Source of the DNA: Pelobacter sp. UBA6093
Lineage (GTDB): Bacteria > Desulfobacterota > Desulfuromonadia > Desulfuromonadales > Syntrophotaleaceae
NCBI GenBank assembly: GCA_002435955.1
Contig: DIWZ01000002.1
Coordinates: 2,912-19,119, forward strand
Length of the DNA stretch: 16,208 nt
Direction: 5' to 3'
Position 1 is the first letter of the stretch, and each line of letters begins with the position of its first letter. Of the stretch, positions 1 through 7,271 are shown piece after piece. A program made the position numbers and the translations under genes. The notes below the pieces were generated by a model that did not search any database, was not told where the DNA came from, and saw only the letters and a program-made list of their open reading frames with translations.

Positions 1-20
1 CCGAAAAGGAGCTGAAATAT

Positions 21-71
21 GGGCCAAACAGCCGAATTTGCAGCCGGCACATGGATAGTCCGACGGCCTCC
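21..71 (+). repeat. Dispersed repeat, copy A (loop and right arm)
   Basis: This segment matches the repeat at 2616-2666 at roughly 46 of 50 positions: the GGGCC start, two ACAGCCG/GCAGCCG units and the GGATAGTCCGAC right arm. The left stem arm seen in the full copy at 2599-2615 is absent here, because the bases at 3-20 do not resemble it. It lies just before the icd promoter. The copy number elsewhere in the genome cannot be seen from this window. Confidence 0.75.
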
Positions 72-83
72 TAAGAACATCCC

Positions 84-111
84 TTGACAGGATTTCCGCC
101 TTCTGTAGACT
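84..111 (+). promoter_or_regulatory. Probable sigma-70 promoter for icd
   Basis: A perfect -35 box TTGACA (84-89) is followed after 16 bases by TAGACT (106-111), four of six matches to TATAAT. The expected transcription start is near 118, giving a leader of about 59 bases before icd. The icd ribosome-binding site is AAGAAGGA, about 8 bases before the ATG at 177. Confidence 0.55.
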
Positions 112-176
112 AGGCAGCAAGCCGTATACCCTATTGGCGTCCCGAGGGACTCAGTTTTCATAAGAAGGAATAAACC

Positions 177-1577
177 ATGATCTATAAACATCTCACGGTT
201 CCTCAAGGCAAAAAAATCACCTTCGAAGACGGGCGCCTGAAGGTACCCGAAACCCCCATCATCCCCTACATCGAAGGCGATGGCACCGGCCCTGATATCT
301 GGCGGGCAGCGGTGCGGGTGTTCGATGCGGCCGTGGAAAAAGCCTACGGCGGCAAGCGCCGCATCAGCTGGATGGAAGTCTTCGCCGGAGAAAAATCCTT
401 CAACATGCAACTTGGCTGGTTGCCGGGCGAAACCCTGCAAGCCTTCAATGAGTTTCTGGTAGGCATCAAAGGCCCCTTGACCACGCCGGTAGGCGGTGGA
501 ATAAGCTCGCTGAACGTGGCCTTGCGCCAGGAACTCGATCTGTTCGTCTGCCTGCGGCCGGTGCGTTTTTTTGAGGGCGTGCCGTCCCCGGTAAAGAAAC
601 CCGAGGATGTCGACATTGTCATCTTCCGGGAAAACACCGAAGACATCTATGCCGGTATCGAATGGAAAGCCGGCAGCGCCGAGGCAAAACAGGTTATCGA
701 CTTTTTGCAGCAACAGATGGGCGTCGGCAAGATCCCCTACCCGGAAGCCACCGGCATCGGTATCAAGCCGATCTCCCGCCCGCGCACCGAACGGCTGATC
801 CGGGCCGCCATTCAGTACGCCATCGACCATGATCGCCGCTCCGTAACCCTGGTCCACAAAGGTAACATCATGAAGTTCACTGAAGGGGCGTTCAAACAAT
901 GGGGCTACGAGCTGGCCGTCAGGGAATTTCGTGACGACGTCGTCACGGCTCGCGAAAGCTGGATTCTCGCCAACAAGGACGATCACCCACAGCTGGGCGA
1001 TGAAGAAATCGCCCGCATGATCGATCCCGGCTACGACATGATGACGCCGGAACAGCAATCGGCAATTCGTCAAGAGGTTGCCACCACCCTGAGCACCTTG
1101 CTGCCGAGCCACGGCCAGGGGCAATGGCGCAACAAAGTCATGATCAAGGACGCCATTGCCGACATTGCCCTGCAACAGGTTTTGACCCGGGCCGGCGAAT
1201 TCGATGTTATCGCTACCATGAATCTCAACGGCGATTACCTGTCCGATGCCCTGGCGGCCCAGGTCGGCGGCATCGGCATCGCTCCCGGTGCCAACATCAA
1301 CTACCAGACTGGACATGCCATTTTCGAAGCAACCCACGGCACCGCACCTAAATACGCCAACCTCGACAAGGTCAACCCCGGTTCCGTCATCCTGTCCGGC
1401 GTTTTGATGCTGGAGCACCTCGGTTGGCAAGAAGCCGCTAACCTGATTGTTCGGGCCATGGAAACAACCATCGGCCAAAAACAGGTGACCTACGATTTCG
1501 AGCGCCTCATGGAGGGTGCCACCCTGCTCAAATGTTCCGAGTTTGCCAGCGCCTTGATCGGAAATATGACGAGCTAA
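177..1577 (+). CDS. icd: NADP-dependent isocitrate dehydrogenase
   Basis: Converts isocitrate and NADP+ to 2-oxoglutarate, CO2 and NADPH in the cytoplasm. In this setting it feeds the ferredoxin-linked kor enzyme encoded downstream. The 466-residue product matches the E. coli-type family along its length: GDGTGPDIW (34-42), SSLNVALRQEL (110-120) containing the serine equivalent to the E. coli phosphorylation site, RENTEDIYAGIEW (151-163), HKGNIMKFTEGAF (227-239), NLNGDYLSDAL (349-359) and EATHGTAPKY (384-393). NADP-type residues are kept: Lys392 and Tyr393 in PKY, and Tyr and Arg in TYDFERLM (438-445). It is about 50 residues longer than the 416-residue E. coli enzyme, mainly through extra sequence near 260-313. 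A similar-sized insertion is known in cyanobacterial enzymes. The ATG follows AAGAAGGA and its own promoter. A strong hairpin terminator follows the stop codon. Confidence 0.96.
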   Translation: MIYKHLTVPQGKKITFEDGRLKVPETPIIPYIEGDGTGPDIWRAAVRVFDAAVEKAYGGKRRISWMEVFAGEKSFNMQLGWLPGETLQAFNEFLVGIKGPLTTPVGGGISSLNVALRQELDLFVCLRPVRFFEGVPSPVKKPEDVDIVIFRENTEDIYAGIEWKAGSAEAKQVIDFLQQQMGVGKIPYPEATGIGIKPISRPRTERLIRAAIQYAIDHDRRSVTLVHKGNIMKFTEGAFKQWGYELAVREFRDDVVTARESWILANKDDHPQLGDEEIARMIDPGYDMMTPEQQSAIRQEVATTLSTLLPSHGQGQWRNKVMIKDAIADIALQQVLTRAGEFDVIATMNLNGDYLSDALAAQVGGIGIAPGANINYQTGHAIFEATHGTAPKYANLDKVNPGSVILSGVLMLEHLGWQEAANLIVRAMETTIGQKQVTYDFERLMEGATLLKCSEFASALIGNMTS

Positions 1578-1593
1578 CTTTATTTTTCATGGT

Positions 1594-1628
1594 CCGGCGC
1601 GCGATCCTTCCGGGCGCGCCGGCTTTTT
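1594..1628 (+). terminator. Intrinsic terminator between icd and mdh
   Basis: The 9-bp stem CCGGCGCGC (1594-1602) pairs with GCGCGCCGG (1614-1622) across an 11-base loop and is followed by CTTTTT (1623-1628). The mdh Shine-Dalgarno sequence GGAGGG begins at 1631, three bases later. There is therefore no room for a promoter between the T tract and mdh, so mdh expression must depend on readthrough, or on a promoter inside icd whose transcript also carries this hairpin. Confidence 0.8.
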
Positions 1629-1643
1629 CTGGAGGGACGTCGT

Positions 1644-2597
1644 ATGCTCAAGCCTAAAATAGCCCTTGTCGGGGGCGGTCAGATCGGCAACTCCATCGCC
1701 CACCTGGCAGCCATGCGGGAACTCGGCGATGTTGTCATGTTCGATATCAAAGAAGGGTTGGCGCAAGGTAAATGCCTGGATATCGCCCAGGCGGCACCCA
1801 TCGCCGGGTTCGATGTGCAGCTTGCCGGCTCGGACGATATCAGCTGCATTGCTGACGCCGATATCGTAGTCGTCACCGCGGGGGTACCTCGCAGGCCCGG
1901 CATGACCCGCGAGGACCTCATCGAAATCAATGCCCGCATCATAACCACGGTTGCCGAGGGCATCAAGACCCATGCACCCCAATCGATCGTTATCGTCCTG
2001 TCCAACCCTCTGGATGCCATGGTGACCCTATGCCAGAAGCTGACCGGCTTCCCCACTCAGCGGGTTATCGGCATGGCGGGTGTGCTTGATTCGGCCCGGT
2101 TTGCGGCCTTTATCGCCTGGGAACTGGGAGTTTCCGTGCGGGATGTCAACGCCCCGGTGCTCGGGGGGCATGGCGATACCATGGTACCCATCGTCCGTTT
2201 CGCCAACGTGAACGGCATCCCTGCGCTGGAACTGCTGGAAAAAAAATACGGTGATGCGGACAAAGCACGCCAGGTCATGGCCGCCCTGGTTGAGCGCACG
2301 CAGGATGCCGGGGGAGAGGTGGTGGAACTGCTCAAGACCGGCAGTGCGTTTATCTCCCCCGCCACCAGTGCCATTACCATGGTCGAAGCGGTCATCCACG
2401 ATCAGAAGCGCCTGCTGCCAGTATGCGCCATGCTAAACGGCCAGTTCGGCGTCAGCGGCTATTATGTCGGCGTGCCCTGCATTCTGGGCGCGGGGGGAAT
2501 AGAGAAAATCGTTGAATTCGACCTGACCGAAGAAGAACAGCAGTTGCTCAACTATTCTGTCAGTCAAGTTAAAAAACTGGTCGACAGCCTGCCCTAG
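1644..2597 (+). CDS. mdh: Malate dehydrogenase (NAD-dependent, LDH-like family)
   Basis: Interconverts malate and oxaloacetate with NAD(H). The 317-residue length is normal for the LDH/MDH family. The Rossmann loop is GGGQIG (10-15, here GGGQ rather than the common GAGN). Asp34 at the end of the second strand (MFDIKEG) points to NAD rather than NADP. Substrate-binding arginines are Arg83 and Arg89 in VPRRPGMTR (81-89) and Arg152 in LDSARF. The catalytic pair is Asp149 and His176 (GGHGD 174-178). Arginine at 83, where lactate dehydrogenases carry glutamine, supports malate specificity. The ATG is 7 bases after GGAGGG. The gene follows icd closely but lies beyond a terminator. The dispersed repeat starts right after its TAG stop. 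Confidence 0.95.
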   Translation: MLKPKIALVGGGQIGNSIAHLAAMRELGDVVMFDIKEGLAQGKCLDIAQAAPIAGFDVQLAGSDDISCIADADIVVVTAGVPRRPGMTREDLIEINARIITTVAEGIKTHAPQSIVIVLSNPLDAMVTLCQKLTGFPTQRVIGMAGVLDSARFAAFIAWELGVSVRDVNAPVLGGHGDTMVPIVRFANVNGIPALELLEKKYGDADKARQVMAALVERTQDAGGEVVELLKTGSAFISPATSAITMVEAVIHDQKRLLPVCAMLNGQFGVSGYYVGVPCILGAGGIEKIVEFDLTEEEQQLLNYSVSQVKKLVDSLP

Positions 2598-2598
2598 G

Positions 2599-2666
2599 AA
2601 TCTGTCGGTCTATCCGGGCCAAACAGCCGAATTTACAGCCGGCTCATGGATAGTCCGACAGGCTCA
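2599..2666 (+). repeat. Dispersed repeat, copy B (full stem-loop)
   Basis: This is the only copy here with both arms. The left arm CTGTCGGTCTATCC (2602-2615) pairs with GGATAGTCCGACAG (2648-2661) with one mismatch. Just inside, GGGCC (2616-2620) can pair with GGCTC. Between them ACAGCCG occurs twice as a direct repeat. The element starts directly after the mdh stop and lies between mdh and the convergent regulator gene. Neither arm is followed by a T tract, so it is not a classic intrinsic terminator, although it is the only strong hairpin between these two genes. Confidence 0.8.
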
Positions 2667-2698
2667 AAGAAGAGTGCTCTACCTCAAGTTGCAGGGCT

Positions 2699-3064
2699 TC
2701 AGGTCCCCTCCCTGTCCAGAGACCTGGCTCGTATCATTTCCTCTTCCGTCAGGAGCATGGCCAGCAATTCGCCCACCGTATGCTGCTTCTCCATAGGATG
2801 CCGCAAGGGCAAGTCCAGATGGATGCGATAGCTGTTGCAGCGCCCCACTCGATACCGCTCAAGGACCTGGCATTCCACCAGGTCCTTGATGATTTTTTGC
2901 GTTGCCCGTTCGGTAATACCGACCTGCAGGGCAACCTCCCGCAACACCATGTCAGGATTTCGAGCCAGACACAAAAGCACATGCGCATGATTGTTCAAAA
3001 AGGTCCACTGTTTAGGCCCTTGGGCACCCTCCGCTTGGTAAGATCCCGCATCTGAAGATCTCAA
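2699..3064 (-). CDS. Winged helix-turn-helix transcriptional regulator (small, MarR-like)
   Basis: A single-domain DNA-binding protein of about 121 residues. Numbered from the TTG start proposed here, WTFLNNHAHVLLCLARNP (20-37) forms the first helices. LREVALQVGITERATQKIIKDL (41-62) reads as helix-turn-helix and recognition helix, and LERYRVGRCNSYRI (68-81) as the wing, followed by the LPLRHP motif (85-90). I recall this pattern from a family of small regulators with ITERA and LPLRHP motifs in diverse bacteria. No ligand or metal site is evident, and its target is unknown. The TTG at 3064 has a strong GGAGG site 6 bases upstream. An upstream in-frame GTG at 3121 would add 19 residues but has no good ribosome-binding site. 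It converges with mdh and diverges from nifJ across a long gap, which makes nifJ or itself plausible targets by position only. Confidence 0.8.
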   Translation of the reverse strand: MRSSDAGSYQAEGAQGPKQWTFLNNHAHVLLCLARNPDMVLREVALQVGITERATQKIIKDLVECQVLERYRVGRCNSYRIHLDLPLRHPMEKQHTVGELLAMLLTEEEMIRARSLDREGT

Positions 3065-3162
3065 AACTCTCCTCCGATCAAAACGCACCCCTGACTCATG
3101 ATTGTTCGCGGTGACGGGCACCGTACGCTGCCATACAGCGATTCAGACCCGTATTGCGGTGC

Positions 3163-3171
3163 ATCATAACA
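3163..3171 (-). promoter_or_regulatory. Possible extended -10 promoter for the wHTH gene
   Basis: On the - strand TGTTATGAT (3171-3163) is an extended -10 element with five of six matches to TATAAT. The -35 region is weak. A start near 3156 would give a leader of about 90 bases that also includes the GTG at 3121. Confidence 0.35.
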
Positions 3172-3458
3172 CAGATCCCGGTTAATTTTCCGCCAGTAAA
3201 ATACCGTTTTTTTCAGCATAAAGCTCTCCTTGCTTCAGACTTTCCAGGCAGGTTCCAGGCGTATTGCATAGCGGTTAAAAATCTGTTTTCCATCCTGAAA
3301 AACACGGAATTCCGGCATCCACCCGCATGGACAAGCCCGGCCGAATCCAAACACTGTGCCGATCATCACAGCGGCATCAGAAATTTCTTGACTCCCCAGC
3401 TCGATTTTGGGTATTTTCGAACATACGAACTTTTTTACGTAAAAAAATAGTTACTACT
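3172..3458. other. AT-rich gene-free stretch upstream of nifJ, with palindrome at 3431-3446
   Basis: No convincing gene is present; reading frames here lack good starts, ribosome-binding sites and recognisable protein patterns. The stretch contains a secondary promoter candidate, TTGACT (3388-3393), 18 bases, TATTTT (3412-3417). It also contains the perfect 16-base palindrome TTTTTTACGTAAAAAA at 3431-3446, which ends 12 bases before the better -35 box at 3459. A perfect dyad of this kind at this place is a candidate operator for a dimeric regulator. Confidence 0.5.
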
Positions 3459-3487
3459 TTAACAGCTGACTTGTCAAGAAGCATAAT
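3459..3487 (+). promoter_or_regulatory. Probable sigma-70 promoter for nifJ
   Basis: TTAACA (3459-3464, five of six matches to TTGACA) is followed after exactly 17 bases by CATAAT (3482-3487, five of six matches to TATAAT). The expected start is near 3494, giving a leader of about 125 bases with two hairpins before nifJ. The palindrome at 3431-3446 lies just upstream of the -35 box. Confidence 0.6.
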
Positions 3488-3489
3488 CT

Positions 3490-3555
3490 GGCGAACGCAT
3501 CATCTCTTCCGTTCGCCGTGATCTGCCCCCAAGATGGCCGACAGGAGTCTGTCGG
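3490..3555 (+). promoter_or_regulatory. Two hairpins in the nifJ leader
   Basis: Hairpin 1: GGCGAACG (3490-3497) pairs with CGTTCGCC (3510-3517), an 8-bp stem with a 12-base loop. Hairpin 2: CCGACAG (3538-3544) pairs with CTGTCGG (3549-3555), a 7-bp stem with a GAGT loop. Neither is followed by a T run. Hairpin 1 begins at the promoter's predicted start, so only part of it may be in the RNA; as DNA the dyad could instead be a protein-binding site. Hairpin 2 overlaps a partial copy of the dispersed repeat. Confidence 0.5.
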
Positions 3556-3560
3556 ACTAT
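3544..3560 (+). repeat. Dispersed repeat, copy D (left arm only)
   Basis: GGAGTCTGTCGGACTAT is close to the left arm of the full copy (2598-2614) and is the reverse complement, with one mismatch, of the right arm at 2650-2665. The loop and right arm are missing. It lies in the predicted nifJ leader. Confidence 0.55.
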
Positions 3561-3618
3561 ACGAAACTCTTTTCTCCCTGTTGCAGGGGAGATTTACCAA
3601 CCAAGGAGATTGGAACGC

Positions 3619-6600
3619 ATGACGCGACAAAAAGTTACCATCGACGGCAATACGGCTGCGGCGCATGTGGCGCACGCTACCAACGAGGTCATCGCCATCT
3701 ATCCCATTACGCCATCTTCCAACATGGGCGAAATCTCGGATATCAAAAGTGCCCGGGGCGAAAAAAACATCTGGGGTACGGTACCCCTGGTGACGGAAAT
3801 GCAGTCGGAGGCCGGCGCCGCCGGCGCGGTGCATGGAGCCCTTCAGGCTGGCGCCCTGACCACGACCTTTACGGCCAGCCAGGGTCTGCTGCTGATGATC
3901 CCCAACATGTTCAAAATCGCCGGCGAACTGACGCCGACCGTATTCCATGTCTCGGCGCGGGCCATTGCCGCTCAGGCGTTATCCATCTTCGGCGATCATT
4001 CGGACGTCATGGCCTGCCGCTCCACCGGTTTTGCCATGCTCGCTTCCAACAATCCCCAGGAGGTCATGGATTTCGCCCTTATCGCCCAGGCATCGACCCT
4101 GCGTTCCCGGGTTCCTTTTCTGCATTTCTTCGACGGTTTCCGCACCTCCCATGAAATCCAGAAAATCGAGGAACTTACCTTCGACGACATGCACGCCATG
4201 CTCGACGAAGACCTGATCGCCGACCACCGGGCCCGAGCCTTGTCGCCGGACCACCCGGTGCTTCGCGGCACCTCACAGAATCCGGACGTCTATTTCCAGG
4301 GGAGGGAATCGGTCAATCGCTTCTACCTTGCCACCCCGGCTATCGTACAGCAGGAGATGGACAATTTTGCCCGACTCACGGGGCGCCAATACAGCCTGGT
4401 TGACTATGTCGGTGCTCCGGATGCCGACAGGGTCATCGTTATCATGGGCTCCGGTGCCGACACGGTGCACGAAACCGTCGAGGCCATGAACGCCGCCGGT
4501 GAAAAGGTCGGCCTGCTCAAGATCCACCTCTACCGTCCGTTTCCGGCGGAGGCATTCTTGGCTGCCTTGCCCCCGTCGGTGGGCAAGATAGCGGTACTTG
4601 ACCGCACCAAAGAGCCCGGCTGCCTCGGCGAACCGCTGTATCTCGATGTGTGCGGCGCCATTGCCGAAGCGCCCGAAACCACAACCGTGTCCACCATGGT
4701 CGGAGGGCGCTACGGTCTCGGCTCCAAGGAATTCACCCCTGCCATGGTCAAGGCGGTGTTCGACAATCTGGATCTTGAATCGCCTAAAAACCACTTCGTC
4801 GTCGGTATCGAAGACGATGTGTGCGGTACCAGCCTGTTTGTCGACAACGCCTTCAGTATCGACGAAAGCGACACTTACTCGGCCATGTTCTACGGCCTTG
4901 CCTCCGATGGTACGGTCGGTGCCAACAAGAACTCCATCAAGATCATCGGTGATCTTACCGACAATCATGTTCAGGCCTATTTCGTCTACGATTCCAAAAA
5001 AGCCGGCACCGTAACCACTTCGCACCTCCGGTTCGGCAAAAAGCCCTTGCGTTCACCGTATCTTGTCAGCAACGCCGACTTCATCGCCTGTCATAATTTT
5101 ACCTTCCTGGAAAAATGCGACATGCTGTCCAAGGCCAAACCCGGGGCGATGTTTCTGCTGAACTCGTTGTTCGACAAAGACACGGTATGGGACCATTTTC
5201 CCCGCGAGGTCCAGCAACAGATCATCGATAAGCAGCTGCGCCTGTTCGTTATCAATGCCGTCGACATCGCCGAGGGAATCGGTCTGGGCGGCCGCATCAA
5301 CATCATTATGCAGACCGCCTTTTTCAAGATCACCGGCATTCTCCCCGCGGATATCGCCCTGGCAGCCATCAAGGACGCCATCCGCAAAACATACGGCAAG
5401 GCCGGCGAAAAGGTGGTGGACATGAACTGCCGTGCCGCCGATGCCGCCCTCGACAACATCGCCGAGGTCAGCGTTCCGGCGCAGGCCAGCAGCACCCTCA
5501 ACAAACCGCCCCTGGTCACACCCGGAGCGCCGGCCTTCGTACAGGACGTGGTCGCCACCATCATCGCCGGTCAAGGTGACAGTCTGCCCGTTTCCCACAT
5601 GCCGGCAGACGGCACCTTCCCCACCGCCACCTCGCGCTACGAAAAGCGTAACATCGCCCTGGAAATCCCGGCGTGGGATGAGCACCTGTGTGGCCAGTGC
5701 GGTCTTTGTTCCTTTGTCTGCCCCCACGCCACCATCCGCATGAAGATCTACGACCCTGCTTATCTGGCCCAGGCCCCCTCGACCTTCCGCACGACCGATG
5801 CTCGTGGCCAGGATTTCGGCGGCATGAAATGCACCGTACAGATCGCTCCCGAGGACTGCGTCGGCTGCGGAATCTGCGTTGAGGTCTGCCCGACAAAGGA
5901 CCGGCAGGATCCTTCACGCAAAGCACTCGCCATGCAATCCAAGGTTTCCCTGCGTGAACAGGAGGCGGCCAATTGGAACTTTTTCCTGGCCCTGCCCGAA
6001 GCCGATCCGTCCCGGGTAAAGCGGGATACCCTCAAGGGCAGCCAGTTGCTGAAACCGCTGTTCGAATTCTCCGGCGCCTGCTCCGGCTGCGGGGAAACTC
6101 CCTATCTCAAACTCATGTCGCAGCTGTTCGGCGATCGTGCTCTGATTGCCAATGCCACCGGCTGCACCTCCATCGTCGGCGGCAACCTGCCGACTACCCC
6201 CTGGGCCACCCGCGATGACGGTCGCGGTCCGGCCTGGTCCAACTCCCTGTTCGAGGACACCGCGGAATTCGGTTTCGGCATGCGCCTGGCTGTCGATAAA
6301 TTCACCGAAGCGGCCCGGGAGCTCCTGGTCCGGCTCATCGATTGCGAGTGCGCTGCCTGCGTCGAAGACAAGGAACTCTTGCAGGCCATCCTGCATGCTG
6401 ACCAGTCGAGCCAGACGGCTATCGAGGCGCAACGCGCCCGCGTGGCCAGGCTCAAGCAGGTGCTGGCCGAGTGTGAAGACCCGGCTGCCAGACGGCTGGC
6501 CACCCTGGCCGACTATCTGGTTAAAAAGTCGGTCTGGTGCGTCGGCGGCGACGGATGGGCCTACGACATCGGTTACGGCGGTCTCGACCACGTCATCGCC

Positions 6601-7161
6601 ACGGACAAGAACGTCAACCTGCTGGTGCTCGACACCGAAGTTTATTCCAATACCGGCGGACAGGCCTCCAAATCCACCCCGCTCGGGGCCGTGGCCCAAT
6701 TCGCCGCCGGCGGCAAGTTGATGCCCAAAAAAGACCTCGGACTGATGGCCATGTCCTACGGCACTGCCTACGTGGCATGCATTTCCCTGGCCAATCCGGC
6801 TCAGGCTATCAGGACCTTCATGGAGGCGGAAGCGTTTGACGGACCCTCTCTAATCATCGCCTACGCCCACTGCGTCGCCCACGGCATCGATATGACCAAG
6901 GGGATCGAAACTCAGAAAAAAGCCGTCGCCTGCGGTCACTGGCCGTTGTACCGCTACAACCCGCAACGTGAGGCCGCCGGTCAAAACCCGTTGCAACTCG
7001 ACAGCAAGGCACCGAGCATATCCTTCGAGGAATTCGCTTCCACCCAGAACCGGTTCCGCGCGCTTAAAAAGGTCAATCCGGATGCGGCGAAAGAACTCAT
7101 CGAGCGGGCCAACGCCTGGTCGCTGCGCCGCTACGCGCTTTACGAAAAACTGGCGAACTGA
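3619..7161 (+). CDS. nifJ: Pyruvate:ferredoxin (flavodoxin) oxidoreductase, single chain
   Basis: Interconverts pyruvate plus CoA with acetyl-CoA, CO2 and reduced ferredoxin, using thiamine diphosphate and three [4Fe-4S] clusters in the cytoplasm. The 1180-residue chain has the full domain order. The N-terminal pyrimidine-binding domain carries Thr31 (YPITPSS), Glu64 and Arg114, matching known active-site residues. A gamma-like domain begins near 430. The two-cluster ferredoxin domain has Cys691/694/697/701 and Cys747/750/753/757. The C-terminal diphosphate domain has GGDGWAYDIGYGG (976-988) and VYSNTGGQ (1008-1015). Proximal cluster ligands are Cys821, 824, 849 and 1085. The ATG at 3619 lies 10 bases after AAGGAG; an upstream TTG at 3610 is only one base from that site and is unlikely. 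Physiological direction (acetyl-CoA oxidation or pyruvate synthesis) cannot be decided from sequence. Confidence 0.97.
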   Translation: MTRQKVTIDGNTAAAHVAHATNEVIAIYPITPSSNMGEISDIKSARGEKNIWGTVPLVTEMQSEAGAAGAVHGALQAGALTTTFTASQGLLLMIPNMFKIAGELTPTVFHVSARAIAAQALSIFGDHSDVMACRSTGFAMLASNNPQEVMDFALIAQASTLRSRVPFLHFFDGFRTSHEIQKIEELTFDDMHAMLDEDLIADHRARALSPDHPVLRGTSQNPDVYFQGRESVNRFYLATPAIVQQEMDNFARLTGRQYSLVDYVGAPDADRVIVIMGSGADTVHETVEAMNAAGEKVGLLKIHLYRPFPAEAFLAALPPSVGKIAVLDRTKEPGCLGEPLYLDVCGAIAEAPETTTVSTMVGGRYGLGSKEFTPAMVKAVFDNLDLESPKNHFVVGIEDDVCGTSLFVDNAFSIDESDTYSAMFYGLASDGTVGANKNSIKIIGDLTDNHVQAYFVYDSKKAGTVTTSHLRFGKKPLRSPYLVSNADFIACHNFTFLEKCDMLSKAKPGAMFLLNSLFDKDTVWDHFPREVQQQIIDKQLRLFVINAVDIAEGIGLGGRINIIMQTAFFKITGILPADIALAAIKDAIRKTYGKAGEKVVDMNCRAADAALDNIAEVSVPAQASSTLNKPPLVTPGAPAFVQDVVATIIAGQGDSLPVSHMPADGTFPTATSRYEKRNIALEIPAWDEHLCGQCGLCSFVCPHATIRMKIYDPAYLAQAPSTFRTTDARGQDFGGMKCTVQIAPEDCVGCGICVEVCPTKDRQDPSRKALAMQSKVSLREQEAANWNFFLALPEADPSRVKRDTLKGSQLLKPLFEFSGACSGCGETPYLKLMSQLFGDRALIANATGCTSIVGGNLPTTPWATRDDGRGPAWSNSLFEDTAEFGFGMRLAVDKFTEAARELLVRLIDCECAACVEDKELLQAILHADQSSQTAIEAQRARVARLKQVLAECEDPAARRLATLADYLVKKSVWCVGGDGWAYDIGYGGLDHVIATDKNVNLLVLDTEVYSNTGGQASKSTPLGAVAQFAAGGKLMPKKDLGLMAMSYGTAYVACISLANPAQAIRTFMEAEAFDGPSLIIAYAHCVAHGIDMTKGIETQKKAVACGHWPLYRYNPQREAAGQNPLQLDSKAPSISFEEFASTQNRFRALKKVNPDAAKELIERANAWSLRRYALYEKLAN

Positions 7162-7188
7162 CCATTGCGGGCAATTATTCCTCCCTGC

Positions 7189-7224
7189 CGGCCATGCCGC
7201 TCTCCGAAAGGTGCGGCATGGCCG
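7189..7224 (+). promoter_or_regulatory. 12-bp hairpin in the nifJ-purE gap
   Basis: CGGCCATGCCGC (7189-7200) pairs perfectly with GCGGCATGGCCG (7213-7224) around a 12-base loop. No T run follows on either strand, so it is not a standard terminator. It stands about 48 bases before the purE start and could be an RNA processing or stability element between nifJ and purE, or an operator. Confidence 0.5.
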
Positions 7225-7271
7225 CCGCCATGACCAGGCATATCATCCCTATCCAGGGGACCGGAGTATCC

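Noticed and set aside
2780..3055. + strand frame opposite the wHTH gene
   Set aside because: No start signal; the - strand frame has clear helix-turn-helix and wing motifs.
3065..3121. GTG at 3121 as the start of the wHTH gene
   Set aside because: No good Shine-Dalgarno sequence upstream; the TTG at 3064 has GGAGG at good spacing. The longer form cannot be fully excluded.
3610..3618. TTG at 3610 as the nifJ start
   Set aside because: Only one base separates it from AAGGAG; the ATG at 3619 has normal spacing and gives Thr31, Glu64 and Arg114 at the positions known for the family.
4273..6699. Long - strand frames opposite nifJ (4273-5025, 5053-5727, 5914-6699)
   Set aside because: Antisense shadows of a fully conserved gene, with no starts or recognisable motifs of their own.
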